From SCRA01 sp035533275 (lineage in GTDB: Bacteria; Vulcanimicrobiota; Vulcanimicrobiia; Vulcanimicrobiales; SCRA01), in NCBI GenBank assembly GCA_035533275.1, contig DATLUD010000077.1, positions 168,579 to 232,578 on the forward strand: DNA of 64,000 nt. The letters run 5' to 3'. Position 1 is the stretch's first letter. The number at the start of each line of letters is the position of its first letter. The notes under the pieces were generated by a model. It was given only the letters and a program-made list of their open reading frames with translations, searched no databases and was not told the DNA's origin. A program made the position numbers and the translations under genes. Shown here in pieces: positions 16,407 through 23,201 of this stretch.

Positions 16407-17336
16407 TTAGTGGACTGGCGTTCCTGTCGTCGAAAGAAAAGTGGCTATCTCGCGCGCCGCCTCCACTCCCCCGGCTTCCCACGGCAGACGGTGATCGCCG
16501 TCGACCAGCAGGAGCCTGACGCGGGGGGCCCCGCCCAGGAGCTCGCGGGCGTCGGCCTCGTCGAAGACGGCGTCGGAGCGCCCGCGCACCAGGAGCGTGG
16601 GCGCGCTGATGGAGTCCAGCATCGCCGGGCTGATCGGCGGGCTCACCAGGCTCGCGAAGACGCCGGCCGGGACCACCAGCGCCGGGGGCGTCCGGAGACC
16701 AGCGTCGCGGGTCCCCAGCAAGGCCATCGTGACGGCGCGTTCCGCCACGGCGGCGGGGACCCGGGAACCGAGCCACGCCCGCAGGAGCGGCGCCGTCAGA
16801 ACCGTCTGGTCCTCCAGCGCATCCGGCGCCAGGAGCGGAGCCACCAGCACGAGCTTGGTCACGGGAGTGCCGGCGGCGTATGCGGCGGCGACGTCGGCTC
16901 CGTAGTCGTAGCCCACCACGTCGACGCCTCCGGGGTGGCTGCGCGCCAGCGCCGCCACCGCCGCGGCCACGTCGGCCACGGCGCGCGGGAGGGAGCAGAC
17001 GTCGCGGCCGCGCGGCGGCATCGACTCGCCGTACCCGTCGAGATCGAGCAGGTAGGGGTCGAGGCCGGCCGCCAGAGCCGCGGCCAGCCACGAGTCCGCG
17101 GCGTCGCGGTCGAACGTGGGGACACCCGGGAAAACGGCGCCGTGGACGAAGAGCACGGCCGTTGCGGGAGGAGCGGCGGCCGCGGGATCCACGCGCTCCC
17201 GCAGGCGCAGCCAGAGGCCGTCCGCCTCGATGTGCATGTCCTTGGGCGCGCTCGCCGCGCGCGCCGACAGCGCGCAAGGCAGCATCGAGGCAAGGGTCAG
17301 GAGGAGCGCGGCGATCCCGCGCACGGTCGAGCGCAT
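16407..17336 (-). CDS. Secreted alpha/beta hydrolase with Asp nucleophile motif
   Basis: 309 aa from ATG 17336, which starts a clean signal peptide (MRSTVRGIAALLLTLASML, cut near ARA); a GTG 12 nt upstream is possible. The alpha/beta hydrolase core shows the oxyanion loop FVHGAVFPG, DLDGYGES, and acid/base candidates in VRGRSDAVFD and GDHRLPWE. The nucleophile elbow reads VGYDYGA: Asp144 where esterases have Ser. Asp nucleophiles are typical of epoxide hydrolases and dehalogenases, so this may be such an enzyme acting outside the cytoplasm. It stops 47 bp before the IclR gene. Confidence 0.75.
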   Translation of the reverse strand: MRSTVRGIAALLLTLASMLPCALSARAASAPKDMHIEADGLWLRLRERVDPAAAAPPATAVLFVHGAVFPGVPTFDRDAADSWLAAALAAGLDPYLLDLDGYGESMPPRGRDVCSLPRAVADVAAAVAALARSHPGGVDVVGYDYGADVAAAYAAGTPVTKLVLVAPLLAPDALEDQTVLTAPLLRAWLGSRVPAAVAERAVTMALLGTRDAGLRTPPALVVPAGVFASLVSPPISPAMLDSISAPTLLVRGRSDAVFDEADARELLGGAPRVRLLLVDGDHRLPWEAGGVEAAREIATFLSTTGTPVH

Positions 17337-17349
17337 GAAGCGGAGCACC

Positions 17350-17541
17350 TCAGGCCGGGGCCAGCTCGGTGTCTTCGAAGGCGTACGTGGTACCGTCGAT
17401 CTCCACCAGGTAGGGCAGGTAGGACGAGTTCTCCGCGCTGACCAGGATGCCGACCGTTCCGGCCGGGATCATCCCGGCGCCGCCGAGGTCCAGGTCACGG
17501 ACAAGACGCACGCGCTGCCCGATGTCGAATGCTTCCGCCAT
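17350..17541 (-). CDS. Small SH3-like beta-barrel protein (63 aa)
   Basis: 63 aa, acidic, beta-rich. The pattern IGQRVRLVRDLDL, IPAGTVGILVSAE, LPYLVEIDGTTYAFEDTEL looks like a compact KOW/SH3-type barrel as in DUF4926- or DUF4314-like small proteins. The ATG at 17541 has an AGGGG Shine-Dalgarno; the much longer frame upstream is antisense to the aldolase gene and is not used. It ends 13 bp before the hydrolase start and may be co-transcribed with it. Function unknown. Confidence 0.65.
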   Translation of the reverse strand: MAEAFDIGQRVRLVRDLDLGGAGMIPAGTVGILVSAENSSYLPYLVEIDGTTYAFEDTELAPA

Positions 17542-17719
17542 GACGCCCCTAGTCTCTCGTCCCGCGCGATTCCCCTGCCTCGGTAGCCGCACGCCCGGAC
17601 GCGGAACGCCGCCGGGCGGGTATAGGAACCGGGCGCGCGCACGCAAGGACGGACGGCGCGCCGGCTGGAATGGCATTGGGTTCCGTCCCGTTTCGACCAG
17701 TAGAGGAAAAGATGTTCTC
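17542..17719. promoter_or_regulatory. Divergent promoter region, SH3-like protein / aldolase
   Basis: 178 bp between divergent starts. A GC-rich dyad (acgccgccgggcggg and neighbouring cgcgcg runs, 17606-17640) is followed by a less GC-rich stretch tggcattgggttccgtcccgtttcgacc before the aldolase start. No firm hexamers. Confidence 0.35.
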
Positions 17720-18628
17720 ATGCTGACGAGCCTTCGCCGCCCGACCTTCGACGAGATGAACCTCTCGCTCGGCAAGCGAGCCCGACTCCATCGTTTGATG
17801 TACGAGCACGGTCCCGCCAACGGGACGCTGATGCTCCTGCCGCTCGACCAAGGCCTCGAGCACGGCCCCATCGACTTCTTCGCGAACCCGGACTCCATCG
17901 ACACCGATTGGGTGCTGCGGCTCGCCGTCGAGGGAAAGTTCTCCGGCTTCGCGTCTCACGTGGGGCTCGCCGAGAAGTACATGAAGGCGTACGCCGGCCG
18001 CGTGCCGCTGGTGCTGAAGATCAACGGCAAGACGAACATTCCTAGCGACGACGACGCGTTCTCGCCACTCAGCGCCAACGTGGAGGACGCCGTGCGCCTC
18101 GGCGCCGATGCCGTCGGCTACACGCTCTACGTGGGATCGCCCGCGCAGGACCGCGACATCGCGCAGTGCGAAGCCGTCCGACGCGACTGCGAGAAGTACG
18201 GCATGCCGCTGATCGTCTGGTCGTATCCGCGCGGTAGCGCCGTGAAGGCCAAGGGCGGCATCGACGGGCTCTACGCCGTCGACTACGCGGCGCGCGTGGC
18301 CTGCGAAGTGGGCGCGGACATCGTCAAGCTCAACCAGCCGAAGTGGGAGGAAGAGAAGGCATCGGCCTCGCCCAAACCCTACAACACGCTCAAGCTCGAG
18401 GAGCACGAGGCGCTGGCCAAGGTGGTCAAGAGCGCGGGACGCACGCTCGTGCTGGTATCCGGGGGCTCGAAGCTCTCCGACGAGGACACCTACCACAAAG
18501 CGCAGGTCGCGATGGAGGCCGGCTGCGTCGGCCTGATCTTCGGCCGCAACATGTGGCAGCGCAAGTGGGACGACGCGCTGGCGATGTCGGCCCGCATGCA
18601 CAAGCTCATGGAGCAGTTCGGGCAGTAG
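17720..18628 (+). CDS. Fructose-bisphosphate aldolase class I (DhnA type)
   Basis: 302 aa Schiff-base aldolase of the archaeal/DhnA family. Recognisable segments: LPLDQGLEHGP near the N-terminus, PLVLKINGKTNI, GYTLYVGS, PLIVWSYPRG, ADIVKLNQPKW (candidate Schiff-base lysine), and the phosphate-binding C-terminal LVSGGSK and GLIFGRNMWQR. It cleaves or forms fructose 1,6-bisphosphate in glycolysis/gluconeogenesis. ATG at 17720 follows AGAGGAAAAG; the open frame extends upstream without family similarity. With pyk at 43796 it supplies central carbon metabolism in this window. Confidence 0.92.
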   Translation: MLTSLRRPTFDEMNLSLGKRARLHRLMYEHGPANGTLMLLPLDQGLEHGPIDFFANPDSIDTDWVLRLAVEGKFSGFASHVGLAEKYMKAYAGRVPLVLKINGKTNIPSDDDAFSPLSANVEDAVRLGADAVGYTLYVGSPAQDRDIAQCEAVRRDCEKYGMPLIVWSYPRGSAVKAKGGIDGLYAVDYAARVACEVGADIVKLNQPKWEEEKASASPKPYNTLKLEEHEALAKVVKSAGRTLVLVSGGSKLSDEDTYHKAQVAMEAGCVGLIFGRNMWQRKWDDALAMSARMHKLMEQFGQ

Positions 18629-18668
18629 CTGCAACCCTCGCGGGATGCCGCTCGTCCAAGGGATCGTG

Positions 18669-18911
18669 ATGTCAACCAGCGCCGCGCGCCCCCTCGAGGA
18701 GCGCATCGAAGAGGCTCTCGACCAGATCCGCCCCGCCATCGCCGCTGATGGCGGGGAGGTCTGGCTCTCAGAGATCGAGGGCGATACCGTCTACGTCGCG
18801 ATGCTGGGCGCCTGCGGCGACTGCGCGATGTCTCGCCAAACGCTCAAGCTCGGGATCGAGCGCGCCATCAAGGAGCGCTGCCCCGAGATCCACGCCGTCG
18901 AGCAGATCTAG
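18669..18911 (+). CDS. NifU C-terminal-domain Fe-S scaffold protein
   Basis: 80 aa, a single NifU-like domain. The core IRPAIAADGGEVWL and the Fe-S cysteines in GACGDCAMS (CxxC) are diagnostic. Such small Nfu proteins carry and deliver iron-sulfur clusters. ATG at 18669 is taken (AAGGGA ahead) rather than an in-frame start 24 nt upstream. It follows the aldolase by 40 bp and may share its transcript; its stop is followed by the structured element at 18932. Confidence 0.9.
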   Translation: MSTSAARPLEERIEEALDQIRPAIAADGGEVWLSEIEGDTVYVAMLGACGDCAMSRQTLKLGIERAIKERCPEIHAVEQI

Positions 18912-18931
18912 GAATCCGCGATCTCGTCATA

Positions 18932-19098
18932 CCAGCGTCGGCAAGCGGCTGGGTATGCCTATCGAGGGGCGCTCCGACATCGGCCCGGAGACACGACGTC
19001 GAGAGGGCCGATGCGGCGCGAGCAGGAGCGGCACATGGACGTGCCGCGACGAGCGGCCCCAAGAAAGGCATACCCAGCCGCTTGCCGGCGTTAGCTGG
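18932..19098. repeat. Long inverted-repeat element with internal hairpins
   Basis: Two 22-nt arms (18939-18960 and 19066-19087) are perfect reverse complements, extended outward by CCAGC (18932-18936) and GCTGG (19094-19098) across a small bulge. Inside, GGGGC/GCCCC (18966-18970 with 19056-19060) can pair, enclosing a 9-bp hairpin (18978-18986/19005-19013) and a 7-bp hairpin (19028-19034/19041-19047). The whole folds as a branched cruciform of about 167 nt. It lies between convergent genes and carries no T-run. It may be a structured RNA, a MITE/REP-like element, or an elaborate bidirectional terminator. No second copy was noticed in this window. Confidence 0.8.
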
Positions 19099-19127
19099 CG
19101 TAGGTCGGAGATTCCCTGGATGTGCGA

Positions 19128-20051
19128 TCAGCCTGCGGGCAGGATGCCCGTTCTGCGCAGATGCGCGAGGATGCGCTCGAGCTGCTCCAGTGTGACGGCG
19201 TCGGCGCTCATCCCCGGCCGGCGAATCGCCGTGTGGCGAATGGCGCCGCGCTGAACGAGGATGTGCTTGCGCAGCGAGATCCCGAGCTTCGGCTGAAACT
19301 CGAAGCGCACGAGCGGCAGCATGCCGAAGAACAGCTCCTCCGCGCTCTCTCGGTCGCCGGCGGCGTGGAGCTCGAAGAGGCGCACCAGCAGCTCGGGATA
19401 GGCGAAGCCCGTCATGATGCCAACCGCGCCGCGCTCGAGCTCCTCCAGCGCGTACTGCCCTCCCAGCGCCCCGAAGACCATCATCCCGCTGCGCGATAGC
19501 TCCGCCAAGCGGGCCATCTTCGGACCCGTGGGCGCTTCCTCGAGCTTCACGTAGCCGATGCCGGCGTCGTCGCCCAAGCGCGCCAGCAGCTCCGGCGAAA
19601 GCAGGATCCCCGTCGAGGCCGGATAGTCGTGGATCACGATCGGCGCGGCGAGCGCGCGCGCGATCTGCTCGTAATGGCCGAAGATGGCCTGGTCGTTCTG
19701 CGTGGGGGGCGGCGCGACCAGCAACGCGTCGGCACCCAGGTCGAGCATCGCGCGCGCGGCCTCGATGGCGGCCATGGTCCCGGGGGCGCCGGCGCCCACC
19801 ACCAGGTGGCGATCACGCGGAAGCGCTTCGCGAAAGGCGCGCACGGCACGCAGCCGCTCCGCCTCCGTGAGCTTGTCCGCCTCGCCCATCACGCCGAGCA
19901 CCGCCAGGCCCGCGACGCCGCGCTCGCACATGAACGCCGTCATCCTAGCGATGCTCTCCACGTCCAGCGCGCCGTCCTCGTCGAACGGCGTCGGCACGAT
20001 GGGATAGATCCCCCGCAGCGTTTGCTTCTCCATCTCCTCCTGCTCCGTCAC
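19128..20051 (-). CDS. DapA/NAL-family lyase or synthase (not canonical DapA)
   Basis: 307 aa TIM-barrel protein of the dihydrodipicolinate synthase/N-acetylneuraminate lyase superfamily. The Schiff-base lysine is in GYVKLEEAPTG, the loop GVMGEADKLT replaces the usual GTTGE(S/A)xTL, and HDYPASTG replaces the DapA Y-N-x-P. These changes favour a sugar-acid or keto-acid aldolase/dehydratase over true DapA. GTG at 20051 overlaps the previous stop by 4 nt; an ATG at 20033 sits too close to the GGAGGAG sequence. It is last in the five-gene operon, so it may act on the product of the two dehydrogenases. Confidence 0.8.
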   Translation of the reverse strand: MTEQEEMEKQTLRGIYPIVPTPFDEDGALDVESIARMTAFMCERGVAGLAVLGVMGEADKLTEAERLRAVRAFREALPRDRHLVVGAGAPGTMAAIEAARAMLDLGADALLVAPPPTQNDQAIFGHYEQIARALAAPIVIHDYPASTGILLSPELLARLGDDAGIGYVKLEEAPTGPKMARLAELSRSGMMVFGALGGQYALEELERGAVGIMTGFAYPELLVRLFELHAAGDRESAEELFFGMLPLVRFEFQPKLGISLRKHILVQRGAIRHTAIRRPGMSADAVTLEQLERILAHLRRTGILPAG

Positions 20052-21091
20052 GGAAATTCGATCATCGCCTTGAGCGCGCTGCCGCCCGCGCGCATGCGGG
20101 CGTAGGCTCCCGCGGCACCCTCGATGCCCACGCGCTCGGTGACCACGTGCTCCGGCATGACCACGCCGTCGATCAGCAGCTGCAGCGCCTCGCGCATGTC
20201 GTCGGGACCGGCGGAGTACGAAGGCACCAGCGCGATCTCGCGCAGGTAGAGGTCGTACCCGTCGATCGCCACCTCCGCGCCTTCCGGCGTCGGCGTGAAG
20301 AGCACCACCGTCCCCGCCGGAGCGCACGCCGCGATGCCTGCGCGCCATGCCTGTGGCGTACCGGGGCCGACGACAACCACGTCGAAGGGAGCGTGCTCAC
20401 GAGGGCTCGCGCCGTCCTCCGGCGCCCAAACCCCGTCGGCGCAAAGCGAGAGCGCGCGCGCGCGCCGCCAAGCGTCGAAGTCGACGCCGCACACGTACGC
20501 CCCGCGCGCCTTGGCAACGATCACGTGGAGCAGCCCCATCGCTCCCAGACCCACCACCAGCACCCGGCTCGCTTCGCTCACGCGGCCGCGGCGCAGGCTC
20601 TTTGCCACGCACGCCAACGGCTCGGCCAGGCTCGCGGCGGCGAACGGCAGGGCGGGCGGCACCACGAGCGCGTCGCCCACGTTCTCGCGCGGCACCAGGA
20701 TGTACTCGGCGATGCCGCCCGGCACCAGCTTGGTCGCGCGCCACGTCGGGCAATGCACGTAGGCGCCGCGGCGGCAAGACTCGCACGCGAAGCACGGGGC
20801 ATGGTGGTGCAGGGCCACGTGATCGCCGACGCGCACGTCCTCCACGCCCGGGCCCACCGCCGCGACCTCGCCCGCGGGCTCGTGGCCGAGCACCAGCGGC
20901 GCTTTGCGGCGCACGTACCAATCCATGAGGTCGCCCGAGCAGATCCCGCTCGCGCGCGTGCGCACCAGCAGCTCGCCCGCCGCGGGACGCGGAACGTCCA
21001 TCTCCTCCACGCGCAGCCGATCGACGTCGTAGAGCCGCAGCACGCGCATGCGCCCCGGGATCGCGGCCACGGCGCCGGGCGCGCCGCTCAC
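20048..21091 (-). CDS. Zinc-dependent medium-chain alcohol/polyol dehydrogenase
   Basis: 347 aa MDR protein. Catalytic zinc site GICSGDLMDWY and GHEPAGEV, four structural-zinc cysteines CFACESCRRGAYVHC, and NAD motif VVGLGAMG. Similar to sorbitol/threonine-type dehydrogenases. The GTG at 21091 overlaps the previous stop by 4 nt; an internal ATG at 21049 would match the usual family N-terminus more closely. Second of two consecutive MDR genes that share only family-level similarity, which suggests two successive oxidations or two subunits rather than recent duplication. Substrate unknown. Confidence 0.87.
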   Translation of the reverse strand: MSGAPGAVAAIPGRMRVLRLYDVDRLRVEEMDVPRPAAGELLVRTRASGICSGDLMDWYVRRKAPLVLGHEPAGEVAAVGPGVEDVRVGDHVALHHHAPCFACESCRRGAYVHCPTWRATKLVPGGIAEYILVPRENVGDALVVPPALPFAAASLAEPLACVAKSLRRGRVSEASRVLVVGLGAMGLLHVIVAKARGAYVCGVDFDAWRRARALSLCADGVWAPEDGASPREHAPFDVVVVGPGTPQAWRAGIAACAPAGTVVLFTPTPEGAEVAIDGYDLYLREIALVPSYSAGPDDMREALQLLIDGVVMPEHVVTERVGIEGAAGAYARMRAGGSALKAMIEFP

Positions 21092-22128
21092 GGCAGCACC
21101 GCGAACTTCACGCCTTCGCCGCGCTCCAACCGCGCGAAGACGCGTTCGAGCTCGCCGAGGGGAACGCGGTCGGTGATCAACGGCTCCACGTTCACGCTCC
21201 CGGCGCAGAGCAGCTCGTAGGCGCGGCGGACGTCTTGGGGGCGGAAGTGAAACGGCGAGACCACCGTGAGCTGATCATAGTGGATGCGCGAGGTGTCCAC
21301 GGGCACCGTGCTCCCCGGCGGCGGCCCGCCGAAGAGGGAGATGGTGCCGCCCCGGCGCGCCAGGCCCAACGCCGCCAGCCAGCCGTCGACTTGCCCCGTG
21401 CACTCGACCACGCGGTCGGCGCCGCGGCCATCGGTGATCTCCTCCACGAGCAGGCGCGCCTCGCCCAGCGTGTGCGAGCCCAAGCCCAGCTCCAGGGTCC
21501 ACTCGGCGCCCAGGGCGCGCGCCAGCTCCAAGCGCTGGGCATGACGCCCCATGACGGCCACGCGCGCGCCGAGCGCGCACAGCAGCGCCACGTGCAGCAG
21601 GCCAAAGCCGCCGGCGCCGATCACCACCACCACGTCGCCGGAGCGCGGGCTCAGCAGGGCGGCGTCGTGGACCACGCAGGAGAGCGGCTCCAGGAAGGCC
21701 GCCGCCTCGTACGAGAGCGAGGCCGGCTTGACGAAGGCGTTGCGGTCGACGATGTGGCTGGGCAGCAGCAGCTGCTCGGCATACGCGCCCAGGATCTTGG
21801 TCTCCATCACGGAGGCGCAGAGACTCTCTTGGTCGGCTCGGCACCAATAGCACGTCCCGCAGGGCGCCGAGTGGACGGCCATGATCCCGTCGCCGACGCG
21901 GAAGCGATCCACGCCCGCGCCGAGCACGGCCACGTCGCCGGAGAACTCGTGGCCGAAGGGCGTGGGCATCGGCATCTGCGGATGGCCGCGGCGAAACGCC
22001 TTGAGGTCGGTCCCGTCGGTGAGGGCCGCGCGCACGCGCACCACCACCTCGCCGGGACCGGGCCGGGGAGCGGGAACCGAGCGGATCTCGACGCGCCCCG
22101 GCGCCGTGAGAAAGCCGACCTGAATCAT
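21088..22128 (-). CDS. Zinc-dependent medium-chain dehydrogenase
   Basis: 346 aa MDR protein. GHEFSGDV carries the catalytic-zinc His/Glu, CGTCYWCRADQESLC the four structural-zinc cysteines, and VIGAGGFG the NAD motif. The usual catalytic cysteine (GICGTD) is replaced: the matching segment reads ALTDGTDLKAF, so Cys is a Thr or Asp here and zinc ligation may be altered. ATG at 22128 overlaps the lipocalin stop by 4 nt. Part of the five-gene coupled operon, followed by a second MDR and a DapA-family lyase. Confidence 0.87.
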   Translation of the reverse strand: MIQVGFLTAPGRVEIRSVPAPRPGPGEVVVRVRAALTDGTDLKAFRRGHPQMPMPTPFGHEFSGDVAVLGAGVDRFRVGDGIMAVHSAPCGTCYWCRADQESLCASVMETKILGAYAEQLLLPSHIVDRNAFVKPASLSYEAAAFLEPLSCVVHDAALLSPRSGDVVVVIGAGGFGLLHVALLCALGARVAVMGRHAQRLELARALGAEWTLELGLGSHTLGEARLLVEEITDGRGADRVVECTGQVDGWLAALGLARRGGTISLFGGPPPGSTVPVDTSRIHYDQLTVVSPFHFRPQDVRRAYELLCAGSVNVEPLITDRVPLGELERVFARLERGEGVKFAVLP

Positions 22129-23201
22129 AGCTGCAAGGGCTCGGCATACCCCGTCAGCTCCACATACCCCTCCCCCGCGGTGCAGCGGTCCGGCGGCCCG
22201 TTCAGAGGCGCCAGGCAGACGTCGCCCTCCCAGTAGGTGTAGTGCCCAGGGCTCACCAGCTCTTGATCGCGCAGGCGCGGCGTCACGCGAATCGCCACGT
22301 GCGCCGAGGGCACGCGCACGATCCATCCGCTTGGGTAGCGCGCGTGGGTATGCGGGCTGACCCACGTGCCCGTCGCCTCGGTCGAGAATTCGGCCAGCGT
22401 GAGATGGCGCGTCCGCCCATCACGCTCGACCAGCGTGCCGCTCGACTGCGGTACCGCGCTTCCGTCGGCGCGGCGCAGACGGTAGAGCATGATCTCCCGG
22501 CCGTCGGCGAGTTGGAGAGCGAACCAATCCCACCCCACCACGCCCGGCTCCAGCTCGTCGCTGCCGAACTCGTGGTCCATCCACGCCAGCGCGCGCACGT
22601 GCCGGACGTTCGCACTCACGCGCACCGTGCCCGTGCCCACCAGCCGCGTGAGCGAGTAGTAGTGCGATGCGCAGGTGCGGCAGGACCCCTTCCACGAGAT
22701 GCCGTCCGTGCCGTTGATCGCAGGCGGCTTGAGGCTGCGCAGCGAAAGGTCGATGGCGTCGCCCGCCGTGCGCGCGCGCAATCGGATGGGATCCTCGCCG
22801 CGGATCGACCAATCCAGCGCGTGAACGTCGAGCCGGTCGCGGGAGGACCCGGCTTGCCCCAGGGCCGGGCGCACGACCTGCTCCGTGAAGGTGAAACGGC
22901 GGTCCGTGACGTCGGTGAGCGCGAAGTGCGCGGGAAAGATCTCGCCGTTGCGCCAGCGCGACTCGCCGGGAGCGGGCGTCGGGGCTCCGGGCTCCAGTCC
23001 CAAGCGGAAGATCGTCAACTCGAAGCCGTAGCGGTGTCCGTCGTCGGCGACCAGATGGCCCGTGAGGTACCACCACTCCGTGCGATAGGCGGGATGGCTC
23101 CCGTCGTCGCGCGGGAAGACGAAACGATAGGGCGCCCCGGCGCTGCGCCATCCGGCGGCGCAGCACGCCACGATCGCCAGCAGCGCGAAGAGGCGTCTCA
23201 T
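22125..23201 (-). CDS. AttH/CrtC-like lipocalin-fold secreted hydrolase (lipoprotein)
   Basis: 358 aa. N-terminal lipobox IVAC (Cys13) after a short signal helix marks a lipoprotein. The mature protein matches the AttH/CrtC lipocalin-like family: EWWYLTGHL near the start, LAWMDHEFGSDELEPGVVGWDWFALQL in the middle and VSPGHYTYWEGDV near the end. Relatives include carotenoid hydratase CrtC and AttH of Agrobacterium. Directly downstream of an FtsX-type ABC permease with a 4-nt overlap, reproducing the known attEFGH gene order. It probably handles a lipophilic substrate together with the transporter. Confidence 0.85.
   Translation of the reverse strand: MRRLFALLAIVACCAAGWRSAGAPYRFVFPRDDGSHPAYRTEWWYLTGHLVADDGHRYGFELTIFRLGLEPGAPTPAPGESRWRNGEIFPAHFALTDVTDRRFTFTEQVVRPALGQAGSSRDRLDVHALDWSIRGEDPIRLRARTAGDAIDLSLRSLKPPAINGTDGISWKGSCRTCASHYYSLTRLVGTGTVRVSANVRHVRALAWMDHEFGSDELEPGVVGWDWFALQLADGREIMLYRLRRADGSAVPQSSGTLVERDGRTRHLTLAEFSTEATGTWVSPHTHARYPSGWIVRVPSAHVAIRVTPRLRDQELVSPGHYTYWEGDVCLAPLNGPPDRCTAGEGYVELTGYAEPLQL

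Noticed and set aside
18868..19071. 67-codon minus-strand open frame through the inverted repeat
   Set aside because: It overlaps nifU antisense, has no Shine-Dalgarno, and is explained by the structured element.
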